Assembly: GCF_000833605.1 (NCBI RefSeq)
Contig: NZ_JXTG01000019.1
Span: 1-41,352 of the forward strand
Direction of reading: 5' to 3'
DNA length: 41,352 nucleotides
Source: Anoxybacillus ayderensis
GTDB lineage: Bacteria > Bacillota > Bacilli > Bacillales > Anoxybacillaceae
The position numbers were made by a program, and so were the translations under genes. Under the pieces are notes generated by a model. The model did no database searches. It saw only the letters and a program-made list of their open reading frames with translations, and was not told the DNA's origin. Shown here piece after piece: positions 7,935-17,279 of this stretch (position 1 is its first letter; the number at the start of each line of letters is the position of its first letter).

Positions 7935-10900
7935 ATGAAACAACGGTGGAATCCAACTTCATTTCAACATTTTTATGAACACGAACACGATGCGTGTGGA
8001 ATTGTCGCTGCGGTTGAAAAACGACGCATTCCGACAAAGGAAAACATTACAACATGTATTAACGCCCTCGTCACAATGAATCATCGCGCCGGATTTATCA
8101 ATGGTGAAGGAGATGGCGTCGGTATTCATATTGACATTCCGAAAGCGCTTTGGAAAGAAAAATTTGCTGCTGCCCATCTTGATCCTCAACTCGTCGACCG
8201 CGACGATTTTATTGTTGGCCATATATTTATTACGCGAACAACGAATGTCGAAGAGAAAAAAGCACGTATGCGTCAATTGTTTGCTCAATTTCATCTCACT
8301 CTCATTTTTGAATCCGATCGCGTGACCTCTTCTTCAGCGCTCGGTCCAATCGCTTTACGCGAGGAGCCTGTATTTTGGCAAGTAGCCCTTTTACCAAACA
8401 AAAACGAAACGTTATCTAAAACATTATTTGAATTAACGGTTGAAATCGAGAAAGATGAACATATTCATGTCGCTTCTCTTAGCAACCATCACGCCATTTA
8501 CAAAGTGATGGGGGCTGGAGATATTTTACCAAAATATTATCACGACTTAGCGAGCCCGCTTGTCGCATCTACGATGACGCTTGGCCATAATCGCTATTCA
8601 ACAAATACACTATCAAACTTTTTCCGTGTACAACCGTTTAGCGTCTTAGGTCATAACGGTGAAATTAACACGATTGCCAAACTACGTGAAGAGGCAACAA
8701 TGATCGGTGTTCCATTGACAAACGGCGGAAGCGATTCGCAAGACTTGAGCCGAACGATGGAAACGCTTATTTATCGTGATGGCTATACGTTATTTGAAGC
8801 AATGGACTTTTTATTCCCGCCAATTGTAAACGAAATAAAAAACTATCCAGCACATTTACAAGATTTATATACTTACATTCGCGAAGCTTGGGGACATTTC
8901 GCCCAAGGACCTGCAGGCATCATTTCTCGCCATGCAGATGAAGCAGTATTTAGCGTCGATGCGCTCGGGTTGCGTCCGCTTTGGAAAATTGAAACAGAAC
9001 ACCGTTACGTATTTGCATCTGAGCCAGGCATTATTCCTGTGTGCGAATATACAGGGGAACCAAAACCGCTCGCACCGGGAGAAAAAATCGGATTAAAATG
9101 GCAAGCGGATGGAACAATTCGTGTGTATGAATACGCAGATTATCAACAAGAAGTATACAATCGTATTCGAAATCGTTTAAATATCGAGAATATGCGCCAA
9201 CGTCTCCAAACGCCAACGTTAAAAACATACGTACTTATGGCTCAACCAACAAAAGTGCATAACGGACAATACGCTGCATTTGGTTGGGACCGCGAACATA
9301 TTCAATTGCTCGAACAAATGGCAGAAAAAGGAGCAGAACCTATTCGCTCGCTCGGACACGATGCTCCGCTTGCAGCGATCGATCCTGAGCGAAAAAATAT
9401 TGCTGATTTTATAAAAGAAAGTGTGGCTGTTGTAACAAACCCTGCCATTGACCGCGACCGCGAAACAGAACATTTTTCTACACGCGTTGTCGTTGGAAAA
9501 CGACCAAGTATCGTCTCAAATGAGGAACATCCTTACACCGTTGAGCTTCTTTCACCTATTTTAATTGAGGGAAAACTCGGAAATGAATGTGCAGAAACGT
9601 TACAGCAACCATCGTACGATCAACTCGTTCATACATTTGAAGAAAAACAATTGACGTACTTTATATCAGCTACGTCTTTTGAACATGAAACGATTCCAAT
9701 GGCGCTCGCCCGTTTAAGCGAAGAAGCATGTGCAGCTGCGGCAAACGGAAAAACGTTGCTTGTCATTGACGATGCAAAAGCGCATCAAAATGGTCATTTA
9801 TGGATCGATCCACTTCTTGTTATATCGGCCATCGATCAAGCGTTAACAAAAGCGCAATTGCGAAGAAACTGTTCGCTTCTTCTTCGTTCTGGAGCGATTC
9901 GTTCGTTGCATGATTTCATCGTTGCATACGGACTTGGCGCAAACGTCATTAGCCCATATTTAATGTTTGCGACAGTGGCTGATTCGTCCACTCGACCAGC
10001 GATTCATTTGTTCCAAGCGTTAAATAAAGGGCTTGAAAAAGTCATTTCAACGATTGGTATTCATGAATTACGCGGATACAGCCGTCTCTTTTCATCGATC
10101 GGCTTGCATGAAGAAGTCGCAGCTGTATTAAATATTGTTAACTTTTTTGGTTCTGATTCGCTTGCCCAAAATTTTGAAGCATTAAAACAAGACGCCATCG
10201 CACGCGCAAACGATTTTGAAACAGAACAAGCAAAGTTGCGCAAAACGTTTCACGTCTTCCCACGCATTTGGAAAGCGATTGGCGAAGTAGCTCAAACCGG
10301 CTCATACGACAGCTATCGTGACAAATTGACAGAAATCGAAACGGGGACACCAACAGCCATTCGTCATTTAACTGATTTAAAACTGGCAAGCACGCCAGCC
10401 AAAAAGGAGCAAGTCGACATTTCAGTTGGTGAACATAGCTTGCCGTTTGTCATTGCTTCGATGTCATTCGGTTCACAAAATGAAATTGCCTTTCGTGCAT
10501 ATGCCGAAGCAGCGAATCGCCTCAACATGATCAGCTTAAACGGTGAAGGTGGCGAAATTAAAGATATGCTCGGCAAATATCCGCGCACGCGCGGGCAACA
10601 AGTCGCTTCTGGACGATTTGGCGTCAATGCTGAACTGCTGAACTCATCGAATTTACTAGAAATTAAAATCGGGCAAGGAGCAAAACCGGGTGAAGGTGGT
10701 CATTTGCCAGGTTCGAAAGTGACAGCTAAAATCGCTGAAGCACGGAACGCAACGATCGGCTCTGATTTAATTTCACCGTCAAACAACCATGACATTTACT
10801 CGATTGAAGACTTAGCGCAAATGATTGCTGAATTAAAAACAGCAAACGACCAAGCAAAAGTCGCTGTCAAAGTACCAGTCGTCCCTAATATTGGAACGAT

Positions 10901-12404
10901 TGCTGTCGGCATCGCAAAAGCTGGTGCGGACATTATTACGCTAAGCGGCTTCGACGGTGGAACAGGAGCTGCGCGCATTCATGCCATTCAACACGTTGGC
11001 TTACCTGTAGAAATTGGCGTGAAAGCGGCGCACAACGCGCTTTTAGAAGCCGGATTGCGCCACCAAGTTGAAATTTGGGCAGATGGCGGCATAAAAAGCG
11101 CGATGGACGTGATCAAAGTGATGCTTCTCGGCGCCAACCGCGTTGGCTTCGGCACATTAGCGATGATTGCGATCGGATGTACAACATGTCGCGGTTGTCA
11201 TTTAGATACATGCCATGTCGGAATCGCCACGCAAATTGAATCGGAAGCACAAGCGAAAGAACATGGTTTACGCCGTTTCGTTCCGAGACAATTCGAGCAA
11301 GCGGTACAAAACTTAGTTCGTTTCTTTACAGCATTTGGAGAGGAACTAAAAGCGCTCACCGCCTCGCTCGGCTATACGAACTTACAACAGCTTGTCGGTC
11401 GCTCTGATTTGCTTGAACAAACGCGCGGACGTGATCGGATGAATTTAACAACGTTATTAAAACCGTTAGAAATCGGTCAATGGTATCAAAAAGAAGTCGC
11501 GGCGACATCGGAAGAAGGAAAACTGGCCGTTGCAGCTGGAGCTGAATATTTAGATTATCACGTTGAAGACTTACACCGTTCACGCGAATTTTCAACTGTC
11601 ACAGCTGAACAACGCGTACTCGGCAGCCGCGTCGCATGCCATCGTGTGCGTGGTCGATTGGACGGATCGTATAAAAAGCTGCCAAACATATCCCTTCGTT
11701 ATAAAGATGGATCTGTACCTGGCAATGGACTCGGTGCATATAACGTCGCTGGCATTCATATTCATGTTGACGGTGGAGCGCAAGACGGAACTGGAAAGAC
11801 AACGTTTGGCGGAGGTATTTTCGTCTTTAAAGCGAAAGGAAAAGACGGAAAGTTTTACAACGGATCAGTCGGGAAAGGATTTGGCTACGGAGCACAAAAA
11901 GGATTGCTAATCGTACAAGGAAACGCTGACGCACGCGCAGGCATTCGCTTATCAGGAGCGGATATGATTATCGGTGGTCAAGTGACAAAACCAATTCCTG
12001 AAGTTGAACACGGCAATATCGGTGTTCACGCTAACATTAAAGGATTTGCCTTTGAATATATGACAAACGGACGCGGGCTCGTTCTCGGCGACCCAGGTCC
12101 ATGGATTTGTGCAGGAATGACAGGCGGTGTCGTTTATTTACGTCATCAACCAGAAATGGGCTTAACGAAAGCCGCCCTCGAACGCCGAATCGCCAAAGGC
12201 GCAAACGTCGCGATTCAGCCGCTAAACGAAAAAGGAAAAGCGGACGTCAAAGAACTACTTCGCACATATATTGATTTACTTATCGAACATGAACAGCATG
12301 AAGAAGCAGCAACACTTCAACCGTTGTTGGAACAACCAGAGCAACACTTTTTCCAAGTCATTCCGAAAAAAGAACAAGCCGATCCATCCGTATCGACAGA
12401 ATAA
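7935..12404 (+). CDS. Glutamate synthase large chain (single-gene type)
   Basis: This 1489-residue glutamate synthase alpha-type protein converts 2-oxoglutarate and glutamine to two glutamates. Order of parts: class II glutamine amidotransferase domain (about 22-400), in which Cys22 of DACGIV would become the N-terminal nucleophile after propeptide removal; central domain; FMN-binding synthase domain (about 790-1190), including GEGGEIKDMLGKYPRTRGQQ and GFDGGTGAAR; 3Fe-4S cysteines C1082, C1088 and C1093 in CTTCRGCHLDTC; and a C-terminal GXGXG beta-helix (about 1230-1450). No small NADPH-binding subunit is encoded nearby. The N-terminus (MNHRAGFINGEGDG) differs from classical Bacillus GltA, which has LDHRGG, so this is a second, stand-alone type. 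ATG 7935 is the only start after an in-frame stop at 7911, yet has no clear ribosome binding site. Confidence 0.93.
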   Translation: MKQRWNPTSFQHFYEHEHDACGIVAAVEKRRIPTKENITTCINALVTMNHRAGFINGEGDGVGIHIDIPKALWKEKFAAAHLDPQLVDRDDFIVGHIFITRTTNVEEKKARMRQLFAQFHLTLIFESDRVTSSSALGPIALREEPVFWQVALLPNKNETLSKTLFELTVEIEKDEHIHVASLSNHHAIYKVMGAGDILPKYYHDLASPLVASTMTLGHNRYSTNTLSNFFRVQPFSVLGHNGEINTIAKLREEATMIGVPLTNGGSDSQDLSRTMETLIYRDGYTLFEAMDFLFPPIVNEIKNYPAHLQDLYTYIREAWGHFAQGPAGIISRHADEAVFSVDALGLRPLWKIETEHRYVFASEPGIIPVCEYTGEPKPLAPGEKIGLKWQADGTIRVYEYADYQQEVYNRIRNRLNIENMRQRLQTPTLKTYVLMAQPTKVHNGQYAAFGWDREHIQLLEQMAEKGAEPIRSLGHDAPLAAIDPERKNIADFIKESVAVVTNPAIDRDRETEHFSTRVVVGKRPSIVSNEEHPYTVELLSPILIEGKLGNECAETLQQPSYDQLVHTFEEKQLTYFISATSFEHETIPMALARLSEEACAAAANGKTLLVIDDAKAHQNGHLWIDPLLVISAIDQALTKAQLRRNCSLLLRSGAIRSLHDFIVAYGLGANVISPYLMFATVADSSTRPAIHLFQALNKGLEKVISTIGIHELRGYSRLFSSIGLHEEVAAVLNIVNFFGSDSLAQNFEALKQDAIARANDFETEQAKLRKTFHVFPRIWKAIGEVAQTGSYDSYRDKLTEIETGTPTAIRHLTDLKLASTPAKKEQVDISVGEHSLPFVIASMSFGSQNEIAFRAYAEAANRLNMISLNGEGGEIKDMLGKYPRTRGQQVASGRFGVNAELLNSSNLLEIKIGQGAKPGEGGHLPGSKVTAKIAEARNATIGSDLISPSNNHDIYSIEDLAQMIAELKTANDQAKVAVKVPVVPNIGTIAVGIAKAGADIITLSGFDGGTGAARIHAIQHVGLPVEIGVKAAHNALLEAGLRHQVEIWADGGIKSAMDVIKVMLLGANRVGFGTLAMIAIGCTTCRGCHLDTCHVGIATQIESEAQAKEHGLRRFVPRQFEQAVQNLVRFFTAFGEELKALTASLGYTNLQQLVGRSDLLEQTRGRDRMNLTTLLKPLEIGQWYQKEVAATSEEGKLAVAAGAEYLDYHVEDLHRSREFSTVTAEQRVLGSRVACHRVRGRLDGSYKKLPNISLRYKDGSVPGNGLGAYNVAGIHIHVDGGAQDGTGKTTFGGGIFVFKAKGKDGKFYNGSVGKGFGYGAQKGLLIVQGNADARAGIRLSGADMIIGGQVTKPIPEVEHGNIGVHANIKGFAFEYMTNGRGLVLGDPGPWICAGMTGGVVYLRHQPEMGLTKAALERRIAKGANVAIQPLNEKGKADVKELLRTYIDLLIEHEQHEEAATLQPLLEQPEQHFFQVIPKKEQADPSVSTE

Positions 12405-12410
12405 ACGTCA

Positions 12411-12446
12411 AAAAGAACTGCCTCAAAAAAATGGGGCAGTTCTTTT
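12411..12446 (+). terminator. Glutamate synthase terminator
   Basis: AAAAGAACTGCC (12411-12422) is an exact inverse of GGCAGTTCTTTT (12435-12446), followed by AATTTTTTT. Strong terminator directly after the stop codon. Confidence 0.92.
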
Positions 12447-12464
12447 AATTTTTTTCCTTTTATC

Positions 12465-12493
12465 TTGATATACTGATGAAAAACATGTATATT
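12465..12493 (+). promoter_or_regulatory. ygaE promoter
   Basis: TTGATA (12465-12470), a 17-bp spacer, and TATATT (12488-12493) lie about 50 bp upstream of the ygaE start, directly after the preceding terminator. Confidence 0.6.
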
Positions 12494-12542
12494 TGTTTGT
12501 TGTTCTAACAAGATGATGAAAAAGAAAGGAATTTGAGCGACG

Positions 12543-13616
12543 ATGAGACTTGGAGCCCGCGTCTTTAAAACCGGGATTGCGATTACGTTTGCATTAGTTT
12601 TAGCGAAACTGTTGCAGTTGCCTTCTCCTGTGTTTGCTGGTATTTCAGCAGTATTTGCCATGCAGCCAACGATTTACCGTTCATACTTATCTTTAATTGA
12701 ACAAGTGCAAGCAAATGTCATTGGTGCAGTTTTCGCGATCGTTTTTACGCTTGTTTTCGGGCACGACCCATTTATTATTGGGCTAACCGCCATTTTAGTC
12801 ATTGCGTTATTTCTTCGTCTTCGTTTAGAATCTTCTATTTCTGTTGCGCTTGTGACAGTTATTGCAATTATGGAATATACCGAAGAACACTTTATTGAAT
12901 TTGCGCTTATTCGCTTTTCAACCATTATGCTAGGCGTGTTCGCAGCATTTATCGTTAATTTAGTGTTTCTACCGCCAAAATACGAAAAGAAGCTGTATAC
13001 TAAAATTGTGGAATATACCGAACATATTTTAAAATGGATTCGCATGAATGTACGACACGCGTCTGAACATCATTTATTAAAAGAAGACATCGAAAAATTT
13101 AAAGAAAACATGATGAAACTAGACCAACTTTATTTGCTTTACAAAGAAGAACGGACATATTTTCGCAAGCATAAATATAGCAAATCGCGTAAACTTGTGT
13201 TATATCGCCAAATGATTGTCGCAACAAATCGAGCGCTAGAAACATTAAAATTGTTGCATCGTTTAGAAAACGAGCTAGCACATACATCTGCTGAACTTCA
13301 AGACGCCATAAAAAACGAACTCGACTGTTTGTTAAATTATCACGATCAAATATTGCTAAAGTTCATTGGGAAGGTAAAGTCTGATCCACAATCACAATTC
13401 GTTACAGAAGCATGCTCTGGAAAAAAAGGATTAATCCACTCGTTTTTAAACCATTATGCTGAGCAAAGCATTAAGCAAGAAAATTATCAACTATTTCCAC
13501 TTATCGGAGCAATTATTGAGTATAGCCATCAGCTTGAACATTTAGACACGCTGATCGAAAGCTTCCATCATTACCATAAAGAAGAGCACGTCGTCCCTAC
13601 CCCAGAGCAAGAATAA
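12543..13616 (+). CDS. ygaE: YgaE-like aromatic acid exporter family membrane protein
   Basis: This 357-residue protein has an N-terminal membrane half of four to five helices (about 8-145) of the ArAE/FUSC type. FAGISAVFAMQPTIYRSY is characteristic of DUF939-like Bacillus proteins. The C-terminal half is long, helical and cytosolic (about 150-350), rich in charged residues. Relatives are annotated as aromatic acid or toxic-compound exporters, but the substrate is not known. In B. subtilis ygaE is next to gsaB; here the glutamate synthase gene separates them. The start at 12543 is preceded by AAGGAATTTGAGCG. It ends in a terminator shared with the convergent peptide transporter operon. Confidence 0.78.
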   Translation: MRLGARVFKTGIAITFALVLAKLLQLPSPVFAGISAVFAMQPTIYRSYLSLIEQVQANVIGAVFAIVFTLVFGHDPFIIGLTAILVIALFLRLRLESSISVALVTVIAIMEYTEEHFIEFALIRFSTIMLGVFAAFIVNLVFLPPKYEKKLYTKIVEYTEHILKWIRMNVRHASEHHLLKEDIEKFKENMMKLDQLYLLYKEERTYFRKHKYSKSRKLVLYRQMIVATNRALETLKLLHRLENELAHTSAELQDAIKNELDCLLNYHDQILLKFIGKVKSDPQSQFVTEACSGKKGLIHSFLNHYAEQSIKQENYQLFPLIGAIIEYSHQLEHLDTLIESFHHYHKEEHVVPTPEQE

Positions 13617-13649
13617 AAGATGTCCCGACATACAAACGGGACATCTTTT
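13615..13649. terminator. Bidirectional terminator ygaE/peptide transporter
   Basis: AAAAGATGTCCCG (13615-13627) and CGGGACATCTTTT (13637-13649) form a 13-bp perfect stem with A- and T-tracts on either side. It serves both convergent units. Confidence 0.92.
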
Positions 13650-14541
13650 AGCTTTTCATACGCGGATCAAGCGCATCGCGCAATCCATCCCCCATTAAGT
13701 TAAATCCTAATACTGTTAACATGATTGCCAATCCCGGAAAAATCATCGTCCATGGTGCTTGCGTTAAATATGCTTTTGAATCCGCTAGCATTTTCCCCCA
13801 TTCCGGGTTTGGTGGCTGTGCTCCTAACCCAAGAAATCCGAGGGCTGCCGCTTCAATAATAGCCGTTGCAATCGCAAGCGTGCCTTGAACAATAATAGGC
13901 GCCATACTATTCGGCAAAATGTGGTGGAATAAAATGCGCGCATCACTCATGCCAATTGCTTTCGCCGCTGTAATATACTCTTCCTGTTTAATGCTTAATA
14001 CACGCGAACGAATGAGACGCCCGAAGTTCGGAATGTTAATGACCGCGATCGCAATGAGCGCATTTTTCAATGACGGTCCTAAAACCGCCACAATTCCAAT
14101 CGCTAATAAAATGCTCGGAAATGCGAGCATAATGTCAAATACGCGCGAAATCACCGCATCAACCCATCGTCCATAGTATCCTGCGATAATTCCAAGTAAA
14201 GAGCCGATTACAACCGAACCTAACACAGAAAAAAATCCGACCCATAACGAAATGCGTGCCCCATAAACAACACGAGAAAAAATGTCTCGTCCAAAATCAT
14301 CTGTTCCAAATATATGATCTTTCGATGGTGCTTGCAAACGCATGGATAGTTGTTGGTCATTCATATCGTACGGAGCGATAAATGGTGCGAAAATGGCAAG
14401 CAAAATGAAAAATAGCACAATGCCACTTCCGATGAGCGCCATTTTATTTTTTCGAAAGCGAATCCATCCTTCTTTCCATAACGATGTTGCTTTTTCTTCT
14501 TGCTGTACAACATTTCCCTCGTTTCGTGCCAGCTCAGCCAA
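13648..14541 (-). CDS. dppC: Peptide ABC transporter permease, DppC/OppC type
   Basis: This 297-residue inner-membrane permease is the C-type subunit of a dipeptide/oligopeptide importer. An N-terminal cytosolic stretch of about 35 residues precedes the first helix. The extracytoplasmic loop APYDMNDQQLSMRLQAPSKDHIFGTDDFGRDIFSR is the classical OppC_N feature. The coupling EAA loop is in EYITAAKAIGMSDARILFHHILPN. It is the last gene of the five-gene operon. The start is TTG at 14541, preceded at 8 nt by AGGAGG; no ATG in the vicinity fits. Subfamily (di- versus oligopeptide) is assigned from operon structure only. Confidence 0.9.
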   Translation of the reverse strand: MAELARNEGNVVQQEEKATSLWKEGWIRFRKNKMALIGSGIVLFFILLAIFAPFIAPYDMNDQQLSMRLQAPSKDHIFGTDDFGRDIFSRVVYGARISLWVGFFSVLGSVVIGSLLGIIAGYYGRWVDAVISRVFDIMLAFPSILLAIGIVAVLGPSLKNALIAIAVINIPNFGRLIRSRVLSIKQEEYITAAKAIGMSDARILFHHILPNSMAPIIVQGTLAIATAIIEAAALGFLGLGAQPPNPEWGKMLADSKAYLTQAPWTMIFPGLAIMLTVLGFNLMGDGLRDALDPRMKS

Positions 14542-14556
14542 TGCGCTCCCCTCCTT

Positions 14557-15561
14557 TTAGTTATATTTAATTCGCGGATCAATTGCAGCATATAGAAGGT
14601 CAACAATTAAATTAATAAAAATAAAAATCATCGCAACAATTAAAATGCCTGATTGAATGACAGGATAATCACGATAGCCAATCGCTTCATAAATGTACCG
14701 ACCAATTCCCGGCCAACTAAAAATCGTTTCCGTTAAAATCGCCCCGCCAAGTAACAACCCCATTTGTAAACCGATGACCGTCAATACAGGAATGATCGCA
14801 TTTTTTAACGAATGCTTGTACACAACCCAAAACATGCTTAATCCTTTCGCACGTGCCGTACGAATATAATCCGACTTCATCACTTCAAGCATGCTTGAAC
14901 GAGTCATACGAGCAATAATAGCCATTGGAATTGTCGCTAAAGCGACACTTGGAAGCACTAAGTGTTGCAATGTTTGAAAAAACTGATCTGTATTTCCTTG
15001 AATCAACGTATCAATGACATATAAATGGGTAATCGGTTCAATTGGATTTCGTACATCTTCTCGTCCAGATGTCGGGAACCAATCTAAGTTAATCGCAAAA
15101 ATCCATTGTTCCATCAACCCGAGCCAAAAAATAGGCATCGAAACCCCAATCAGCGCTAAAACCATCGCAACATAATCAAACCAAGAGTTTTGAAACCATG
15201 CGCTAATAATACCTGCATTGACACCAATCACCACAGCAATGAACATCGCTGCAAGCGATAGTTCTAATGTCGCCGCTAAATATGGCCAAATTTCTTGTGA
15301 AACCGCAACCCCCGTGCGAATGGATTCCCCTAAATCCCCTTTTAATAATCCGCCAAGATATTTCATGTATTGAATGTACCACGGTTGGTCTAATCCGAGT
15401 TTATGCGTTAACGCCTCTACCGCTTCTTTCGTCGCCTTTTGTCCTAAAATGACTTGCGCAGGATTTCCCGGAATGGCACGAATCATAAAAAACACGACGA
15501 GCGACATGCCAAGCAAAACAGGAATGACCGTTAAAATGCGTTTGACCGTATATGAAAACAT
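14557..15561 (-). CDS. dppB: Peptide ABC transporter permease, DppB/OppB type
   Basis: This 334-residue B-type permease has the signature N-terminus (FSYTVKRILTVIPVLLGMSLVVFFMIRAIPGNPA), six helices, the EAA loop YIRTARAKGLSMFWVVYKHSLKN, and a C-terminal AAIDPRIKYN. It pairs with the DppC-type subunit to form the membrane pore. The start is ATG at 15561, with AAAGGAG 8 nt upstream; an in-frame ATG 60 bp earlier lies without a ribosome binding site in the intergenic region. It follows the binding-protein gene by 65 bp and precedes dppC by 15 bp. Confidence 0.93.
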   Translation of the reverse strand: MFSYTVKRILTVIPVLLGMSLVVFFMIRAIPGNPAQVILGQKATKEAVEALTHKLGLDQPWYIQYMKYLGGLLKGDLGESIRTGVAVSQEIWPYLAATLELSLAAMFIAVVIGVNAGIISAWFQNSWFDYVAMVLALIGVSMPIFWLGLMEQWIFAINLDWFPTSGREDVRNPIEPITHLYVIDTLIQGNTDQFFQTLQHLVLPSVALATIPMAIIARMTRSSMLEVMKSDYIRTARAKGLSMFWVVYKHSLKNAIIPVLTVIGLQMGLLLGGAILTETIFSWPGIGRYIYEAIGYRDYPVIQSGILIVAMIFIFINLIVDLLYAAIDPRIKYN

Positions 15562-15626
15562 ACGTTTCACTCCTTTCTGACATGATGGAAAGGGAGAGGA
15601 TTCCCTCCCCTCCCTCAACACAAATG

Positions 15627-17231
15627 TTATTTAAACTGTACTTTTGTAAATTTATCCGTTCCTGTCGGATGCGGATTAAATCCATCAATGTTTGCCTTAC
15701 CTGCTAATAACGGTGTTGAGTGTACGAGCGGAATCCATGGTGCGTCTTCTTTAATAATTTCTTGTGCTTTCTTGTACAATTCGTTTCGTTTGTTTTCATC
15801 GCTAACTGTTTGTGCTTCGATTAAAATGTTGTGTAACTCATCGTTTGCATAGTACGTGTAGTTGTTGCTGCCAATGCTATCTTTATCAAGCAACGCATAT
15901 AAGAAGTTGTCTGCATCACCGTTATCGCCCGTCCAACCGAGCAAGAAGGCGTCTGCTTCTCCTTTTGCCACTTTATCTAAGTATGTCGCCCATTCATACG
16001 TAACGATTTTTGCTTTTACGCCAATTTTCGCAAAGCTTGCTTGTAACGCTTCGGCTACTTTTTGTCCGTCTGGCATGTATGGACGTGGAACAGGCATCGC
16101 CCATAATTCCATTTCAAAGCCGTTTGGATAACCAGCTTCCGCAAGTAATTGTTTTGCTTTTTCTAAATCATACGGATAGTCTTGAATCGCGTCGTTGTAG
16201 CCAGGAATGCTTGGCGGTAATGGGTTTTTCGCCGGTTGTGCTTGACCTGCATAAAACGCATCAATAATCGCTTGTTTATCTACCGCATGATTCAACGCTT
16301 GACGAACGAGTTTATTGCCTAATGGACCGCGTGTAACAGTTAATCCGACATAACCGACGTTCATCGAAGGACGTTTAAACACTTGGAAATCTTTATTTCC
16401 TTCTACTTGAGCTAAATCAGAAGGATTCAAATCTTCCATAATATCAATCTCGCCTTTTAACAACGCATTGAGGCGTGCAGAGTTGTCTGGAATCGATACG
16501 AAAATTAACTTATCAAGTTTCGGATGACCTTCTAACCAATATTCCTTGTTTTTCTCAAGCACGATGCGCTCATTGCGCTTCCACTCTTTAAAGACAAATG
16601 GACCTGTTCCAACAGGATTTTCACCGAATTTGTCGCCATATTTTTTAATTGCTTCAGGGCTAGCGATCGCAAACGGTACCATCGCAAGATTTTTTAAGAA
16701 TGGCGCTTGCGGACGTTTTAAAACGAACTGCACCGTATGTTCATCTAACGCTTTTACTTCTTTAATGACATGCCCTTCATCATTTTTGTATCCACCAAAC
16801 ATTGAGCCATAATAAGGGAACGTATCTGCATTCCCGTTTGCCCAACGTTCAAAGTTAAATACAACAGCTTCTGCGTTAAAATCTGTTCCGTCATGGAATT
16901 TTACACCTTCACGAAGCTTGAACGTGTACGTTAAGCCGTCGTCAGAAATTGTCCATTCTTCCGCTAATGCTGGTTGAATCGTTGTATCACCATCGTTATA
17001 GTCTAGAAGTGTGTCAAAAATGTTTTTTGTTACTTTAAACGATTCACCATCTGTCACTGTTGCTGGATCTAACCCAACAGAGTCACCGCCGCGTCCATAG
17101 ACGAGCGTCGTTGGCTTTTCGGCTTCTTCCGTTTTGCCTCCACCTGTTTGTTCCGACTTGCCGCAACCTGCAAGCGCAGTCGCTGCTACAAGAAGAAACG
17201 TAAGCATGGTTAATAACCATTTTTTCTTCAT
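15627..17231 (-). CDS. dppE: Peptide-binding lipoprotein (SBP family 5), DppE/DppA-like
   Basis: This 534-residue extracellular solute-binding protein is anchored as a lipoprotein. The signal MKKKWLLTMLTFLLVAATA ends in the lipobox LAGC with Cys23, followed by a Gly/Glu-rich linker. The SBP_bac_5 domain contains the usual VYGRGGDSVGLDPA start and LREGVKFHDGTDFNAEAVVF. It binds peptides or similar ligands outside the membrane and delivers them to the B/C permeases. The start has AGGGGGAAAAGAA upstream. Fifty base pairs separate it from the ATPase gene. Specificity (dipeptide, oligopeptide, even nickel or haem) cannot be decided from sequence alone. Confidence 0.92.
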   Translation of the reverse strand: MKKKWLLTMLTFLLVAATALAGCGKSEQTGGGKTEEAEKPTTLVYGRGGDSVGLDPATVTDGESFKVTKNIFDTLLDYNDGDTTIQPALAEEWTISDDGLTYTFKLREGVKFHDGTDFNAEAVVFNFERWANGNADTFPYYGSMFGGYKNDEGHVIKEVKALDEHTVQFVLKRPQAPFLKNLAMVPFAIASPEAIKKYGDKFGENPVGTGPFVFKEWKRNERIVLEKNKEYWLEGHPKLDKLIFVSIPDNSARLNALLKGEIDIMEDLNPSDLAQVEGNKDFQVFKRPSMNVGYVGLTVTRGPLGNKLVRQALNHAVDKQAIIDAFYAGQAQPAKNPLPPSIPGYNDAIQDYPYDLEKAKQLLAEAGYPNGFEMELWAMPVPRPYMPDGQKVAEALQASFAKIGVKAKIVTYEWATYLDKVAKGEADAFLLGWTGDNGDADNFLYALLDKDSIGSNNYTYYANDELHNILIEAQTVSDENKRNELYKKAQEIIKEDAPWIPLVHSTPLLAGKANIDGFNPHPTGTDKFTKVQFK

Positions 17232-17279
17232 TTCTTTTCCCCCTTAGTGAATAATATATATTTCATCACCTAGCCATCT

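Noticed and set aside
11356-11910. Several open frames antisense or out of frame within the glutamate synthase gene
   Set aside because: They follow the codon structure of the large gene in other frames and have no ribosome binding sites.
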